This document shows positions 22,184-29,833 of a stretch of DNA of 32,876 bases, in pieces. The first letter of the stretch is position 1. Every line of letters starts with the position of its first letter. A model generated the notes under the pieces. That model was not told the DNA's origin and searched no databases. It was given only the letters and a program-made list of their open reading frames with translations. The position numbers and the translations under genes are program-made. Origin of the DNA: Geodermatophilus marinus (GTDB taxonomy: Bacteria > Actinomycetota > Actinomycetes > Mycobacteriales > Geodermatophilaceae); the NCBI RefSeq assembly GCF_003428645.1, contig NZ_QVQH01000038.1, positions 1 through 32,876 on the forward strand. The letters are read 5' to 3'.

Positions 22184-23370
22184 GCCGCGTCGTCCTCGCC
22201 GGCGCCGGTGACGACCTGCGTGCCCGGGTCTCCTCGGCCGTGGACGGCGACGTCCAGGACCTCCCGCCCGGCCGGCTGCCCGCCGACCCCGCCCGGTTCT
22301 TCGAGCTGCTCGCCGGCGGCGAGCTGCCCGACGTCCTGCTCGTCGGCCCGCTCGTCCCGGCCCACGAGGTGCTCACCCTGGCCGGGCGGCTGGACGTGCA
22401 GTGCCCCGGGATCAGCGTCGTCCTCGTCGCCGAGCCCAGCCCGGAGATGTGGCAGGCGGCCATGCGCGCCGGCATCCGGGACCTGCTGGCGCCCGGCGCC
22501 GACCCGGCCGAGATCGCCGCGGCCGTCGACCGGGCCGGCGCGGCCGCCGCGGACCGGCGCCGCGTGCTGCGGCCGCTGGAGGAGACCGCCCGCTTCACCG
22601 GGCGCGTCATCACCGTCGCCTCGCCGAAGGGCGGGGTGGGCAAGACGACGGCGGCGACCAACCTCGCCATCGGGCTCACCGCGGCAGCCCCCCAGTCGAC
22701 GGTGCTGGTCGACCTCGACGTGCAGTTCGGGGACGTCGCCTACGCCCTCGGCCTCGTGCCCGAGTACACGCTTCCCGACGCCGTCCACGGCCCGGCGAGC
22801 GAGGACACGATGGTCCTCAAGACCTTCCTCACCCAGCACCCGAGCGGGCTGTTCGCCGTCTGCGGCTCGGAGTCGCCGGCGGCCGGCGACACCGTGACCG
22901 GCGAGGACGTGACCCGGCTGCTGGCCGCGCTGTCCCGCGAGTTCCGCTACGTCGTCGTCGACACCGCGCCGGGGCTCTCGGAGCAGACGCTGGCCGCCAT
23001 CGACCGGGCGACCGACGTGATCATGCTCAGCAGCATGGACGTGCCCGGTGTCCGCGGCCTGCGCAAGGAGATGGCGGTGCTCGGTGAGCTGGGCATGATC
23101 CCGGCCGGCCGGCACGTGGTCATGAACCTCGCCGACCCGAAGGGCGGGCTGTCGGTGCGCGACGTGGAGGTCGCGATCGGGTGCGGGGTGGACGTCGTCG
23201 TCCCGCGGTCGCCGGCCGTCCCGACCTCGACCAACCAGGGCGTGCCGATCCTCGCCGGCGACCGCAAGGACCCGGCGGCCAAGGAGTTCCGCCGCCTGGT
23301 CTCCCGCTTCGCGGCCACCCCGCTGGTCAAGCCCGGCCGCTACCGCGCCAAGCACAGGGCGGCGTCGTGA
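22180..23370 (+). CDS. cpaE: CpaE/TadZ-type pilus localisation ATPase
   Basis: This 396-residue protein has an N-terminal receiver-like domain (about 1-115) lacking a clear phosphorylation site, then a MinD/ParA-type ATPase domain (about 140-370). The deviant Walker A is SPKGGVGKTT (about 148-157), followed by 'VLVDLDVQFGDVAYALGL', Walker B 'YVVVDTAPGLSEQTLAAID', and 'DVIMLSSMDVPGVRGLRKEM'. TadZ/CpaE proteins place the Tad pilus machine at the cell pole or site of assembly. Start GTG 22180 is coupled to cpaB, and its TGA overlaps the cpaF start. Confidence 0.9.
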   Translation: MSRVVLAGAGDDLRARVSSAVDGDVQDLPPGRLPADPARFFELLAGGELPDVLLVGPLVPAHEVLTLAGRLDVQCPGISVVLVAEPSPEMWQAAMRAGIRDLLAPGADPAEIAAAVDRAGAAAADRRRVLRPLEETARFTGRVITVASPKGGVGKTTAATNLAIGLTAAAPQSTVLVDLDVQFGDVAYALGLVPEYTLPDAVHGPASEDTMVLKTFLTQHPSGLFAVCGSESPAAGDTVTGEDVTRLLAALSREFRYVVVDTAPGLSEQTLAAIDRATDVIMLSSMDVPGVRGLRKEMAVLGELGMIPAGRHVVMNLADPKGGLSVRDVEVAIGCGVDVVVPRSPAVPTSTNQGVPILAGDRKDPAAKEFRRLVSRFAATPLVKPGRYRAKHRAAS

Positions 23371-24809
23371 ACCTCGCCTCCCGGCTCGCCGCCGCCAAGG
23401 GCCGGCCGGCCGACGCCGACGTCGCCCCGGTCCCGCTGCAGAAGCCGTCCCCGGCGTCGCCGCCGGCCGTCCCGGCGCCGCGGCCCGTGACCCCGGCCGC
23501 ACCGGCACCCCCGACCGACGCGCTCACCCGGCTCAAGGACCGCGTCGCCAAGGCGCTGTTCGAGCGCATGGGCTCGCGGATGAACGACCCCTCGCTGTCG
23601 GAGGAGCAGCTGCGCGGCATCGTCCTCGGCGAGCTGGACGTCGTCGTCGACGAGGAGAAGGTGCCGCTGTCGGCCGACGAGCGGGCCCGCCTCACCGCCG
23701 AGCTGGCCGACGACGTGCTCGGGTTCGGCCCGCTGCAGAAGCTGCTCGAGGACGCGTCGGTCACCGAGATCATGTGCAACGGCCCCGAGATGGTCTACGT
23801 CGAGCAGGGCGGCAAGCTGGTCCGCAGCGGCGCCCGGTTCACCTCCGAGGAGCACCTGCGCCGGGTGATCGACCGCATCGTGTCGAAGGTGGGCCGCCGG
23901 ATCGACGAGTCCAGCCCGATGGTGGACGCACGCCTGGCCGACGGCTCCCGGGTCAACGCGATCATCCCGCCGCTGGCGTTCAGCGGCTCCACGCTGACCA
24001 TCCGCAAGTTCGCCAAGGACCCGTTCGGCGTCGACGACCTCATCGGCTTCGGGACCCTCTCCCCGGAGATGGCCGAGCTGCTGCAGGCCTGCGTCGACGC
24101 CCGGCTCAACATCATCGTCTCCGGCGGCACCGGCACCGGGAAGACGACGCTGCTCAACGTCCTCTCCTCCTTCATCCCCGAGGGCGAGCGCATCGTCACC
24201 ATCGAGGACGCCGTGGAGCTGCAGCTGCAGCAGGAGCACGTCGTCCGGCTGGAGTCCCGGCCGCCCAACATCGAGGGCAAGGGCGCGATCACCATCCGCG
24301 ACCTGGTCCGCAACAGCCTGCGGATGCGGCCCGACCGCATCGTCGTCGGGGAGTGCCGCGGCGGCGAGTCGCTGGACATGCTCCAGGCGATGAACACCGG
24401 CCACGACGGGTCGCTGTCCACGGTGCACGCCAACTCCCCGCGGGACGCGATCGCCCGGCTGGAGACGCTCGTGCTCATGGCCGGCATGGACCTGCCGCTG
24501 CGGGCCATCCGCGAGCAGATCGCCTCCGCTGTGGACCTCGTCGTCCAGCTGACCCGGCTGCGGGACGGCACCCGCCGGGTCACGCACGTGACCGAGGTCC
24601 AGGGGATGGAGGGGGAGACCGTCACCCTCCAGGACGCTTTCCTCTTCGACTACTCCGCCGGGGTCGACCCGTCGGGCCGGTTCCTCGGCAGGCCGGTCGC
24701 CACCGGCGTGCGGCCGCGCTTCACCGACCGGTTCGAGGAGATGGGCATCCGCGTCTCGCCCGCGGTGTTCGGCGTGCCGCAACCGGCGCAGGCGCGGAGG
24801 TGGGCCTGA
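23367..24809 (+). CDS. cpaF: CpaF/TadA secretion ATPase
   Basis: This 480-residue type II/IV secretion ATPase powers pilus assembly. A Pro/Ala-rich N-terminal stretch (about 10-50) precedes the N-domain ('VLGFGPLQKLLEDASVTEIMCNGPEMVYVE') and the ATPase domain. The ATPase domain shows Walker A SGGTGTGKTT (about 251-260), Asp box 'IVTIEDAVELQLQ', 'RNSLRMRPDRIVVGECRGGESLDMLQAMNTGHDGSLSTVHAN' (in parts; Walker B and His box) and 'AVDLVVQLTRLRDGTRRVTHVTEV'. All catalytic motifs are intact. GTG start 23367 is 4-nt overlapped with cpaE; the stop TGA overlaps the next ATG (ATGA at 24807-24811 region). Confidence 0.95.
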   Translation: MNLASRLAAAKGRPADADVAPVPLQKPSPASPPAVPAPRPVTPAAPAPPTDALTRLKDRVAKALFERMGSRMNDPSLSEEQLRGIVLGELDVVVDEEKVPLSADERARLTAELADDVLGFGPLQKLLEDASVTEIMCNGPEMVYVEQGGKLVRSGARFTSEEHLRRVIDRIVSKVGRRIDESSPMVDARLADGSRVNAIIPPLAFSGSTLTIRKFAKDPFGVDDLIGFGTLSPEMAELLQACVDARLNIIVSGGTGTGKTTLLNVLSSFIPEGERIVTIEDAVELQLQQEHVVRLESRPPNIEGKGAITIRDLVRNSLRMRPDRIVVGECRGGESLDMLQAMNTGHDGSLSTVHANSPRDAIARLETLVLMAGMDLPLRAIREQIASAVDLVVQLTRLRDGTRRVTHVTEVQGMEGETVTLQDAFLFDYSAGVDPSGRFLGRPVATGVRPRFTDRFEEMGIRVSPAVFGVPQPAQARRWA

Positions 24810-25750
24810 TGTCCCCGGCGCTGCTGCTGCTCGGGCTGCTGCTGGTCGCCGGCGGGCTGGCTGTGCTCGCGCTCGGGGTGGTGCCGGCGGGCCCGCGCCG
24901 GGTGCCGCTGGCCCGGCTGGACCCCTCGATCGCGCCGCCGCCCAGCTTGCTGGCGAAGATGACCTCGCAGGCGCAGGGCGGCGTCGAGCAGGTGATCGCC
25001 CGGCGCGGCGGGCTGACCGGTGGGGTGGCCGCGCTCGAGCGCGCCGGCATCGCGATGTCCCTGTCCGAGGTGGTCCTGCTGGCCGGCCTCGGTGCGCTCT
25101 CCCTCGGCGCGGTCGGGTGGCTGCTGGGCGGGCTGCTGGTCGGCGCGCTCCTGGCCCTGGCCGCCCCGCTGGGCGCGCAGGCGGTGGTGCGGTTCAAGGT
25201 CGGCCGGCGGCAGGCCCGGTTCGCCGATCAGCTGGACGACGCCCTCCAGCTCATGGCCAGCAGCCTGCGCGCCGGGCACAGCCTGCTGCGCGCGGTCGAC
25301 GCGGTGGCCGACCAGGCCCCGGCCCCGATCGGCGAGGAGTTCGCCCGGATCGTCAACGAGACCCGGGTCGGCCGCGACCTCGGTGCCGCACTCGACGAGG
25401 TGGCCGCGCGCGCGGACAGCGACGACTTCCGCTGGATCGCCCAGGCCATCGCCATCCACCGGGAGGTCGGGGGCAACCTGGCCGAGGTGCTCGACACCGT
25501 CGGGCACACCATCCGGGAGCGCAACGCCATCCGGCGCCAGGTGAAGGCGCTCTCCGCGGAGGGCCGGCTCTCGGCCTGGGTCCTCATGGCCCTCCCGGTC
25601 GGCATCGTGGCCTTCCTGTCGGTCTCCAGCCCCTCGTACCTCTCGGCCTTCACCGAGTCCCTGGCGGGCTGGGTCATGGTGACCGTCTCGATCGGCCTCC
25701 TGGTCGTCGGCGGCCTGTGGCTCAAGAAGACCGTGGCGATCCGGTTCTGA
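24809..25750 (+). CDS. tadB: TadB-type inner-membrane platform protein
   Basis: This 313-residue type II secretion F-domain protein has an N-terminal membrane helix (MSPALLLLGLLLVAGGLAVLALGV), two further helices (about 85-135), a cytoplasmic F-domain ('RQARFADQLDDALQLMASSLRAGHSLLRAVDAVA', 'EFARIVNETRVGRDLGAALDEVAAR', 'DDFRWIAQAIAIHREVGGNLAEVLDTVGHTIRER', quoted in parts) and two C-terminal helices. It forms the platform that couples CpaF to pilin extrusion. The ATG at 24809 overlaps the cpaF stop, and its own TGA overlaps the tadC ATG. Confidence 0.9.
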   Translation: MSPALLLLGLLLVAGGLAVLALGVVPAGPRRVPLARLDPSIAPPPSLLAKMTSQAQGGVEQVIARRGGLTGGVAALERAGIAMSLSEVVLLAGLGALSLGAVGWLLGGLLVGALLALAAPLGAQAVVRFKVGRRQARFADQLDDALQLMASSLRAGHSLLRAVDAVADQAPAPIGEEFARIVNETRVGRDLGAALDEVAARADSDDFRWIAQAIAIHREVGGNLAEVLDTVGHTIRERNAIRRQVKALSAEGRLSAWVLMALPVGIVAFLSVSSPSYLSAFTESLAGWVMVTVSIGLLVVGGLWLKKTVAIRF

Positions 25751-26646
25751 TGAGCGCCGTCCCCGCCCCCGTCCTCGCCGCCACGCTCGCGGTGGCCCTC
25801 GGCGTCGTCGTGCTCGGCTGGTCGGTGGTCGCCCGGCCGTCGGACGCCGCCGCGCGCTCCCGCGCCAACCTCACCCGCGGCCTCGACATGGCCGGCGGCT
25901 CCCGCCCCACCGGTCGCTCCGCCCCCGGGCCGCTCGGCCGGCTGGCCGCGGCGCTCACCCCCGCCGGGACCGTCGTCCGGCTCGACCGGCTGGCCGGCGC
26001 GGCCGGCCGGCCGGCGGCCTGGCCGGTTCCCCGGCTGGTCGCCGCCAAGCTGGTCCTCGCTGCGATCGCCGCCGTCCTCGGCCTGGTCGTGCTCGGCAGC
26101 CGACCCGGACCGCTGACCGCGCTCATGGCGCTCGTCATCACGGTCGTGGCGTACTTCGTGCCGGAGCTGCTGCTGCACAGCCGCGGGCAGGAACGCCAGC
26201 AGGCCATCGGGCTGGAGCTGGCCGACACCCTCGACCAGATGACCATCGCCGTGGAGGCCGGCCTCGGCTTCGAGGCGGCCATGGCCCGGGCCGGCAAGAA
26301 CGGGCGGGGGCCGCTGGCCGAGGAGCTGGTGCGCACCCTGCAGGACATCGGCGTGGGCCAGCCCCGCCGCGAGGCCTACCTCGCGCTGGCCGAGCGGACC
26401 GGGGTGGAGGACCTGCGGCGGTTCATCCGCGCCGTCGTCCAGGCCGACGTGTACGGCGTCTCGATCGCCGACGTGCTGCGCACCCAGGCGCAGGAGATGC
26501 GGCTCAAGCGCCGGCAGCGGGCCGAGGAGAAGGCCATGCAGATCCCGGTCAAGGTGATCTTCCCGCTGATGCTCTGCATCCTGCCGGTGCTGTTCATCGT
26601 GCTGCTCGGCCCGGCCGTCATGGACATCGTGGGCGCCTTCAGCTGA
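25750..26646 (+). CDS. tadC: TadC-type inner-membrane platform protein
   Basis: This is a 298-residue F-domain protein. It has an N-terminal helix (VLAATLAVALGVVVLGWSVV), a central pair of helices (about 95-140), the F-domain signature 'ADTLDQMTIAVEAGLGFEAAMARAG', 'RRFIRAVVQADVYGVSIADVLRTQAQEMR' (in parts) and 'KVIFPLMLCILPVLFIVLLGPAV'. It is the TadB partner in the assembly platform. It is the last gene of the Tad operon, followed by a large hairpin before a convergent gene. No TadD, CpaC secretin or regulator follows, consistent with a monoderm. Confidence 0.9.
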   Translation: MSAVPAPVLAATLAVALGVVVLGWSVVARPSDAAARSRANLTRGLDMAGGSRPTGRSAPGPLGRLAAALTPAGTVVRLDRLAGAAGRPAAWPVPRLVAAKLVLAAIAAVLGLVVLGSRPGPLTALMALVITVVAYFVPELLLHSRGQERQQAIGLELADTLDQMTIAVEAGLGFEAAMARAGKNGRGPLAEELVRTLQDIGVGQPRREAYLALAERTGVEDLRRFIRAVVQADVYGVSIADVLRTQAQEMRLKRRQRAEEKAMQIPVKVIFPLMLCILPVLFIVLLGPAVMDIVGAFS

Positions 26647-26699
26647 GCCTAGCGTCGTCGTTCTGGCCGACACGACGGCCGAGTGCCCACCCGTGCAGG

Positions 26700-26758
26700 G
26701 CGAGTGCGACGAACGCGTGGCGATCCGCCGGTGATGGCCACGAGTTCGTCGCACTCGC
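26700..26758. repeat. Long inverted repeat (22-bp arms) between convergent genes
   Basis: Arms at 26700-26721 and 26737-26758 pair over 22 bp with a single mismatch around a 15-nt loop. The core is GAGTGCGACGAAC on the left and its complement on the right. It sits between tadC and a convergent hypothetical gene. It may act as a bidirectional terminator or be a mobile palindromic element. Confidence 0.85.
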
Positions 26759-26769
26759 GACGGCGCTGG

Positions 26770-27114
26770 TCAGCCGGTGGAGCGGGGCTGGGCCGGGTTG
26801 GTCGGGTCGCCCTGGGACGGCGGGTTGACCGCGGGGCCGGTCGTCGCGGTGGACACCTTCGACCCGCCGCGGGCGTGCTGCGGGTCGTCGGCGGCCGAGG
26901 CGGCCGGGTCCCCGCCCGAAGGCCGGGCGCCTTCCCGCAGCGACTGCAGACGGTTCTCCATCGCGGTGACGACCTGCAGCCGGTCGGCGTGCGCCCGCTC
27001 GTAGTCGAGCAGCGTCGTCAGCCCCTCGGCGTCCAGCGTCCGGATCCGGGAGATCAGGCCGTCCACCGGGAGGTGGTCGTAGTCGGGCAGCGGCAGCTGG
27101 TCGTGCTCGGTCAT
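26770..27114 (-). CDS. Actinobacterial conserved hypothetical protein (possibly DUF8129)
   Basis: This is a 114-residue protein. The N-terminal half has 'QLPLPDYDHLPVDGLISRIRTLDAEGLTTLLDYERAHADRLQVVTAMENRLQSL' (in parts), predicted to be helical. The C-terminal half is disordered and ends with the conserved 'GGSKVSTATTGPAVNPPSQGDPTNPAQPRS' (in parts). I know this two-part pattern from actinobacterial hypothetical proteins but not its function; the DUF8129 label is from memory and uncertain. The ATG at 27114 is 10 nt after a GGGTAG -10-like box, so the mRNA would be nearly leaderless. The gene is divergent from the hibernation-factor gene and shares its promoter region. Confidence 0.75.
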   Translation of the reverse strand: MTEHDQLPLPDYDHLPVDGLISRIRTLDAEGLTTLLDYERAHADRLQVVTAMENRLQSLREGARPSGGDPAASAADDPQHARGGSKVSTATTGPAVNPPSQGDPTNPAQPRSTG

Positions 27115-27124
27115 GCGCCAGCGC

Positions 27125-27178
27125 CTACCCCTGCCCGGCTGATCCGACACCGGGTGTGAGGGCACGGCCGGTGGGTAG
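27125..27178. promoter_or_regulatory. Back-to-back SigB/SigF-type promoters
   Basis: On the plus strand GGTGT (27153-27157) and GGGTAG (27173-27178) are 15 nt apart. On the minus strand GGTGT (27147-27151) and GGGTAG (27125-27130) are 16 nt apart. Actinobacterial SigB/SigF promoters read about GGTTT-N15-17-GGGTAY. The two -35 boxes abut as ACACC-G-GGTGT, which gives a symmetric bidirectional promoter for the divergent genes. Confidence 0.65.
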
Positions 27179-27256
27179 GCGGCGGAGGCGGGTGTGCCCG
27201 AGACGCGGGCCCCGCAGCACCGTCGTCGACACGAACCGAGGAGTGGTCCCCCTCCC

Positions 27257-28396
27257 ATGGACACGTCCTTCCTGGAGCCGGTCTTCACCGCCCCCGGGCC
27301 CTACGCCACCGTGTGCGCCGACGTCACGCACACCACCGAGAACGCCGACCAGGAGCTGGAGCTGCGCGTGCGCGCCGTCGCCGAGCAGCTCGAGAAGGAG
27401 GGCGCGCCGGAGGCGGTCGTCGAGGCGGTCCGCGGCCGGCTGCTCGAGGGCAACGACGGCGGGGACGCCGGGACCCTGCGCGGTCGCGCGGTGGTGGTCG
27501 CCGCGGATGGCACCGTCGTCCTCGACGAGGTCCTCGCCGACGTGCCCCGCGACCCGGTGGTCGCCTGGTCCCCGCAGCCCCGGCTGCTGCCGGTGCTCAG
27601 CCAGCTGGCCGGCCGGATCCCGCACGTCGTGGTGATCGCCGACCGGGTCGGCGCCGACGTCTCGGTCGCCAGCCTCGCAGGCCGCCCCGAGGAGGAGGCG
27701 GAGGTCGAGGGGGACACCTTCCACATGCGGAAGGTCAAGGTCGGCGGCTGGGCGCACAACACCTACATGCACACCGCCGAGAACCAGTGGGAGGAGAACG
27801 CCGGCCTGGTGGCCGACGAGCTGGCCTCCCTGGCCCGGCGGCTGCCGCTGCGCTTCGTCCTCGTGGCCGGCGACGTCCGCGCCCGCCAGGTCCTCACCGA
27901 CAAGGCCGAGAAGGCCTGGGCCGACCTGGTCGTGACGATGGAGGAGGGCGGCCGGGCCGCGGGTGCCGACCGCGAACCGGTGACCCGGCGGGCGGCCGAG
28001 CTGGTCGCCGAGCACGAGGCCCACGACGAGGCCGACGCCGTCGAGAAGATCGCCTCCGCCGGCGCCCACGGGCTGGCCGTCACCGGCAAGGCCGCGGTCG
28101 TCGAGGCGCTGCGCAAGGGCCAGGTGGAGACCCTCGTCCTGGCCGACCGGCAGGACGCCGACGACACGCTGCTCGTGGGGAACTCGCCGCTGGAGCTCGG
28201 CGTCGACCAGCACGACATGGACGCCCTGGGCACGCACGGCACCGCCGTCCCCGCCGACGCGGCGCTGCTGTCGGCCACCGTGGCCTCCGCCGCCGGCGTG
28301 GTCGTCGTCCCGCGCGGTGCGATGCCGGGGGACATCCCGGTCGCCGCGATCCTCCGCTACACCGACGACTCCACCCCGAAGCCGCAGGGGGTCTAG
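27257..28396 (+). CDS. Balon / Rv2629-family ribosome hibernation factor (baeRF family 2)
   Basis: This is a 379-residue protein of the bacterial-archaeal release-factor-like (eRF1/Pelota-related) group to which M. tuberculosis Rv2629 belongs. Segments typical of that family are 'PYATVCADVTHTTENADQELELR', 'RGRAVVVAADGTVVLDEVL', 'VVVIADRVGADV' and 'GWAHNTYMHTAENQWEENAGLVADEL' (in parts). Also seen are 'RFVLVAGDVRARQVL', 'EKIASAGAHGLAVTGKAAVVEALRKGQVETLVLAD' (in parts), and a C-terminal 'PRGAMPGDIPVAAILRYT'. No GGQ motif is seen, so it is not a peptide-release factor. Balon, a homologue, binds the ribosomal A site during cold shock and stationary phase; mycobacterial Rv2629-type proteins also bind ribosomes. 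The ATG at 27257 has GAGGAG 13 nt upstream. A SigB/SigF-like promoter about 80 bp upstream fits stress induction. Confidence 0.85.
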   Translation: MDTSFLEPVFTAPGPYATVCADVTHTTENADQELELRVRAVAEQLEKEGAPEAVVEAVRGRLLEGNDGGDAGTLRGRAVVVAADGTVVLDEVLADVPRDPVVAWSPQPRLLPVLSQLAGRIPHVVVIADRVGADVSVASLAGRPEEEAEVEGDTFHMRKVKVGGWAHNTYMHTAENQWEENAGLVADELASLARRLPLRFVLVAGDVRARQVLTDKAEKAWADLVVTMEEGGRAAGADREPVTRRAAELVAEHEAHDEADAVEKIASAGAHGLAVTGKAAVVEALRKGQVETLVLADRQDADDTLLVGNSPLELGVDQHDMDALGTHGTAVPADAALLSATVASAAGVVVVPRGAMPGDIPVAAILRYTDDSTPKPQGV

Positions 28397-28654
28397 ATGA
28401 CCGACCCGCACCGGCCCGCCACCGCAGCCGGCACCGACCCGGGTGGCGTGGAGCGCCGCGCCGCGCTCGCCGAGGCGCTCGGGAAAGAGGTCTGGCCGGC
28501 CGACCGCGACCGGCTCGTGGCCAGGGTGGAGGAGTCGAACGCCCCCGACCGGGTGCTCGCCGACCTCCGGCGCCTGCCCGGCCGTGAGGAGTTCTCCACC
28601 GTCCAGGACGTGGCCCGAGCCCTGGGCATCGGCACCGAACAGGAACGGTTCTGA
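28397..28654 (+). CDS. DUF2795 small protein
   Basis: This is an 85-residue protein directly abutting the Balon-type gene (TAG then ATG). The C-terminal 55 residues have the DUF2795 pattern: 'LGKEVWPADRDRLVARVEESNAPDRVLADLRRLPGREEFSTVQDVARALG' (in parts), a small helical domain with a conserved 'L..LP...F.....V..A.G'. The N-terminus is disordered. The function of DUF2795 is unknown; these domains often accompany stress genes in actinobacteria. Tight linkage suggests joint expression and perhaps a shared role in dormancy. Confidence 0.75.
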   Translation: MTDPHRPATAAGTDPGGVERRAALAEALGKEVWPADRDRLVARVEESNAPDRVLADLRRLPGREEFSTVQDVARALGIGTEQERF

Positions 28655-28655
28655 C

Positions 28656-28886
28656 ATGGCCACGCAGAAGCGGCCCAGCCCCGAGGCGCTCGACAACGTC
28701 ACCGAGGACAACATCGAGACCCGGTCCCAGCTCCTGCCCGAGGAGTCGGCGCTGGCCGGGTCGGGCATGGAGGAGGTCGCCGCCGAGGTGATCCTCGCCG
28801 AGTCCGAGGAGCGCACCGTGCACGCCGACCCGGACGACGCCCAGGGCGGGCACCGCCGGTCGGAGGACACCGCCGACCTGCCCTGA
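28656..28886 (+). CDS. Small acidic hypothetical protein
   Basis: The 76-residue protein is not recognised. It is strongly acidic and probably disordered: MATQKRPSPEALDNVTEDNI, then 'RSQLLPEESALAGSGMEEVAAEVILAESEERTVHADPDDAQGG' (in parts). It starts 1 bp after the DUF2795 stop and is followed by a strong terminator, so it is the third gene of the Balon operon. ACAGGAACGG upstream contains an AGGAA site at suitable distance. Function unknown. Confidence 0.65.
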   Translation: MATQKRPSPEALDNVTEDNIETRSQLLPEESALAGSGMEEVAAEVILAESEERTVHADPDDAQGGHRRSEDTADLP

Positions 28887-28903
28887 CCCGCCGGTCGCGC
28901 CGC

Positions 28904-28940
28904 GGCGCCCGGCCTCCGCCCCGACCTGGGGCCGGGCGCC
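28904..28940 (+). terminator. Terminator of the Balon operon
   Basis: Perfect 11-nt arms GGCGCCCGGCC (28904-28914) and GGCCGGGCGCC (28930-28940) with a 15-nt loop lie 17 bp after the last stop. There is no U-tract. Confidence 0.7.
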
Positions 28941-28967
28941 CCGGCGCCGTCCGGTAGGCATGTCGGC

Positions 28968-29354
28968 ATGAGCGCGCACGAGCACTGGGTCCAGCTGCGG
29001 TGGTCCGACCCCGACTCCCTCGGTCACGTCAACCACGCCCGGGCGCTGTCGCTCATCGAGGACGCCCGGCTGGCCGTCGCCGAGGGGATCCCCGGGGCCG
29101 GCGGCGTCATCCTGGCCCGGCTCGAGGTCGACTACCTGCGCCAGCTCTACTACCGGGCCGGCGAGCGGGTGTGCGTGCGCACCACGACCACCCGGCTGGG
29201 CACGAAGTCCTTCACCGTGCGCCAGGAGCTGCACCAGGACGGCGAGGTCGCCATCCGCGCCGACGTCGTCATGGTCGCCTTCGACTTCGCCGCCGACACC
29301 AGCCGCCCGCTCAGCGACGTCGAACGGGCCCACTGGGGCGCCTTCGCGGCCTGA
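28968..29354 (+). CDS. Acyl-CoA thioesterase (4HBT hotdog family)
   Basis: This is a 128-residue hotdog-fold thioesterase. The catalytic signature is 'RWSDPDSLGHVNHARALSLIEDAR' (about 13-36), where the Asp of D-x-D-x-x-G-H-V-N is the nucleophile or base. It is followed by 'ARLEVDYLRQLYYRAGERVCVRT', 'LGTKSFTVRQEL' and 'RADVVMVAFD'. It hydrolyses acyl-CoA thioesters; the chain preference cannot be told. The ATG at 28968 has no ribosome binding site but a TAGGCA box 7 nt upstream, which suggests a leaderless transcript. Confidence 0.9.
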   Translation: MSAHEHWVQLRWSDPDSLGHVNHARALSLIEDARLAVAEGIPGAGGVILARLEVDYLRQLYYRAGERVCVRTTTTRLGTKSFTVRQELHQDGEVAIRADVVMVAFDFAADTSRPLSDVERAHWGAFAA

Positions 29355-29401
29355 CCGGACCGCCATGTGGACCCGGCCGCACGCCGGGGTAGGGACCGGG
29401 C

Positions 29402-29827
29402 ATGGCCAAGACGACCAGGACCGGCAAGGCGAAGGACGACGAGCTGCCGAGCACCCTGCAGCGCTCGGACGACAAGGCCAAGCGGACCTTCGCCAAGGCG
29501 CACGACTCGGCGATGGACTCCTACGACGACGAGCGCCGGGCCAACCAGACGGCCTGGTCCGCGGTCAAGCACACCCACGAGAAGGTCGGCGACCACTGGG
29601 AGCCCAAGGAGGGCGGCAGGAAGGGGCCCTCCGATGCCCAGGCCGAGGGCGGGCGGGACACCGACCGCGAGACCAGGGGCGGCGTGGACGCCAACGCGTC
29701 CAAGTCCCACCTCTACGACCTGGCCACGGACGCCGGCATCGAGGGCCGCTCGAGCATGAGCAAGGACGAGCTGGTCGACGCCCTGCAGAAGTCCAACGAC
29801 AGGAAGACGGCGCGGGCCCGGGAGTAG
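29402..29827 (+). CDS. ChaB-family protein with C-terminal Rho-N/SAP-like domain
   Basis: This is a 141-residue protein. Residues about 12-70 form a ChaB domain: 'ELPSTLQRSDDKAKRTFAKAHDSAMDSYDDERRANQTAWSAVKHTHEK' (in parts), with the 'LP..l......A...F..A...A......E..A...AW..VK..Y' pattern. A Lys/Asp/Gly-rich linker follows, then a small helical module 'SKSHLYDLATDAGIEGRSSMSKDELVDALQKSN' resembling Rho-N/SAP domains that bind nucleic acid. E. coli ChaB is linked to the ChaA cation exchanger, but in actinobacteria this two-domain form is of unknown role. TAGGGA lies 6 nt before the ATG (leaderless), overlapping a GGGTAG that could be a stress-sigma -10. Confidence 0.85.
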   Translation: MAKTTRTGKAKDDELPSTLQRSDDKAKRTFAKAHDSAMDSYDDERRANQTAWSAVKHTHEKVGDHWEPKEGGRKGPSDAQAEGGRDTDRETRGGVDANASKSHLYDLATDAGIEGRSSMSKDELVDALQKSNDRKTARARE

Positions 29828-29833
29828 GCCGGG

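Noticed and set aside
19820..28940. Three large hairpins (19826, 26700, 28904) all with 15-nt loops as a family
   Set aside because: Loop and arm sequences are unrelated, so the shared loop length is probably coincidence.
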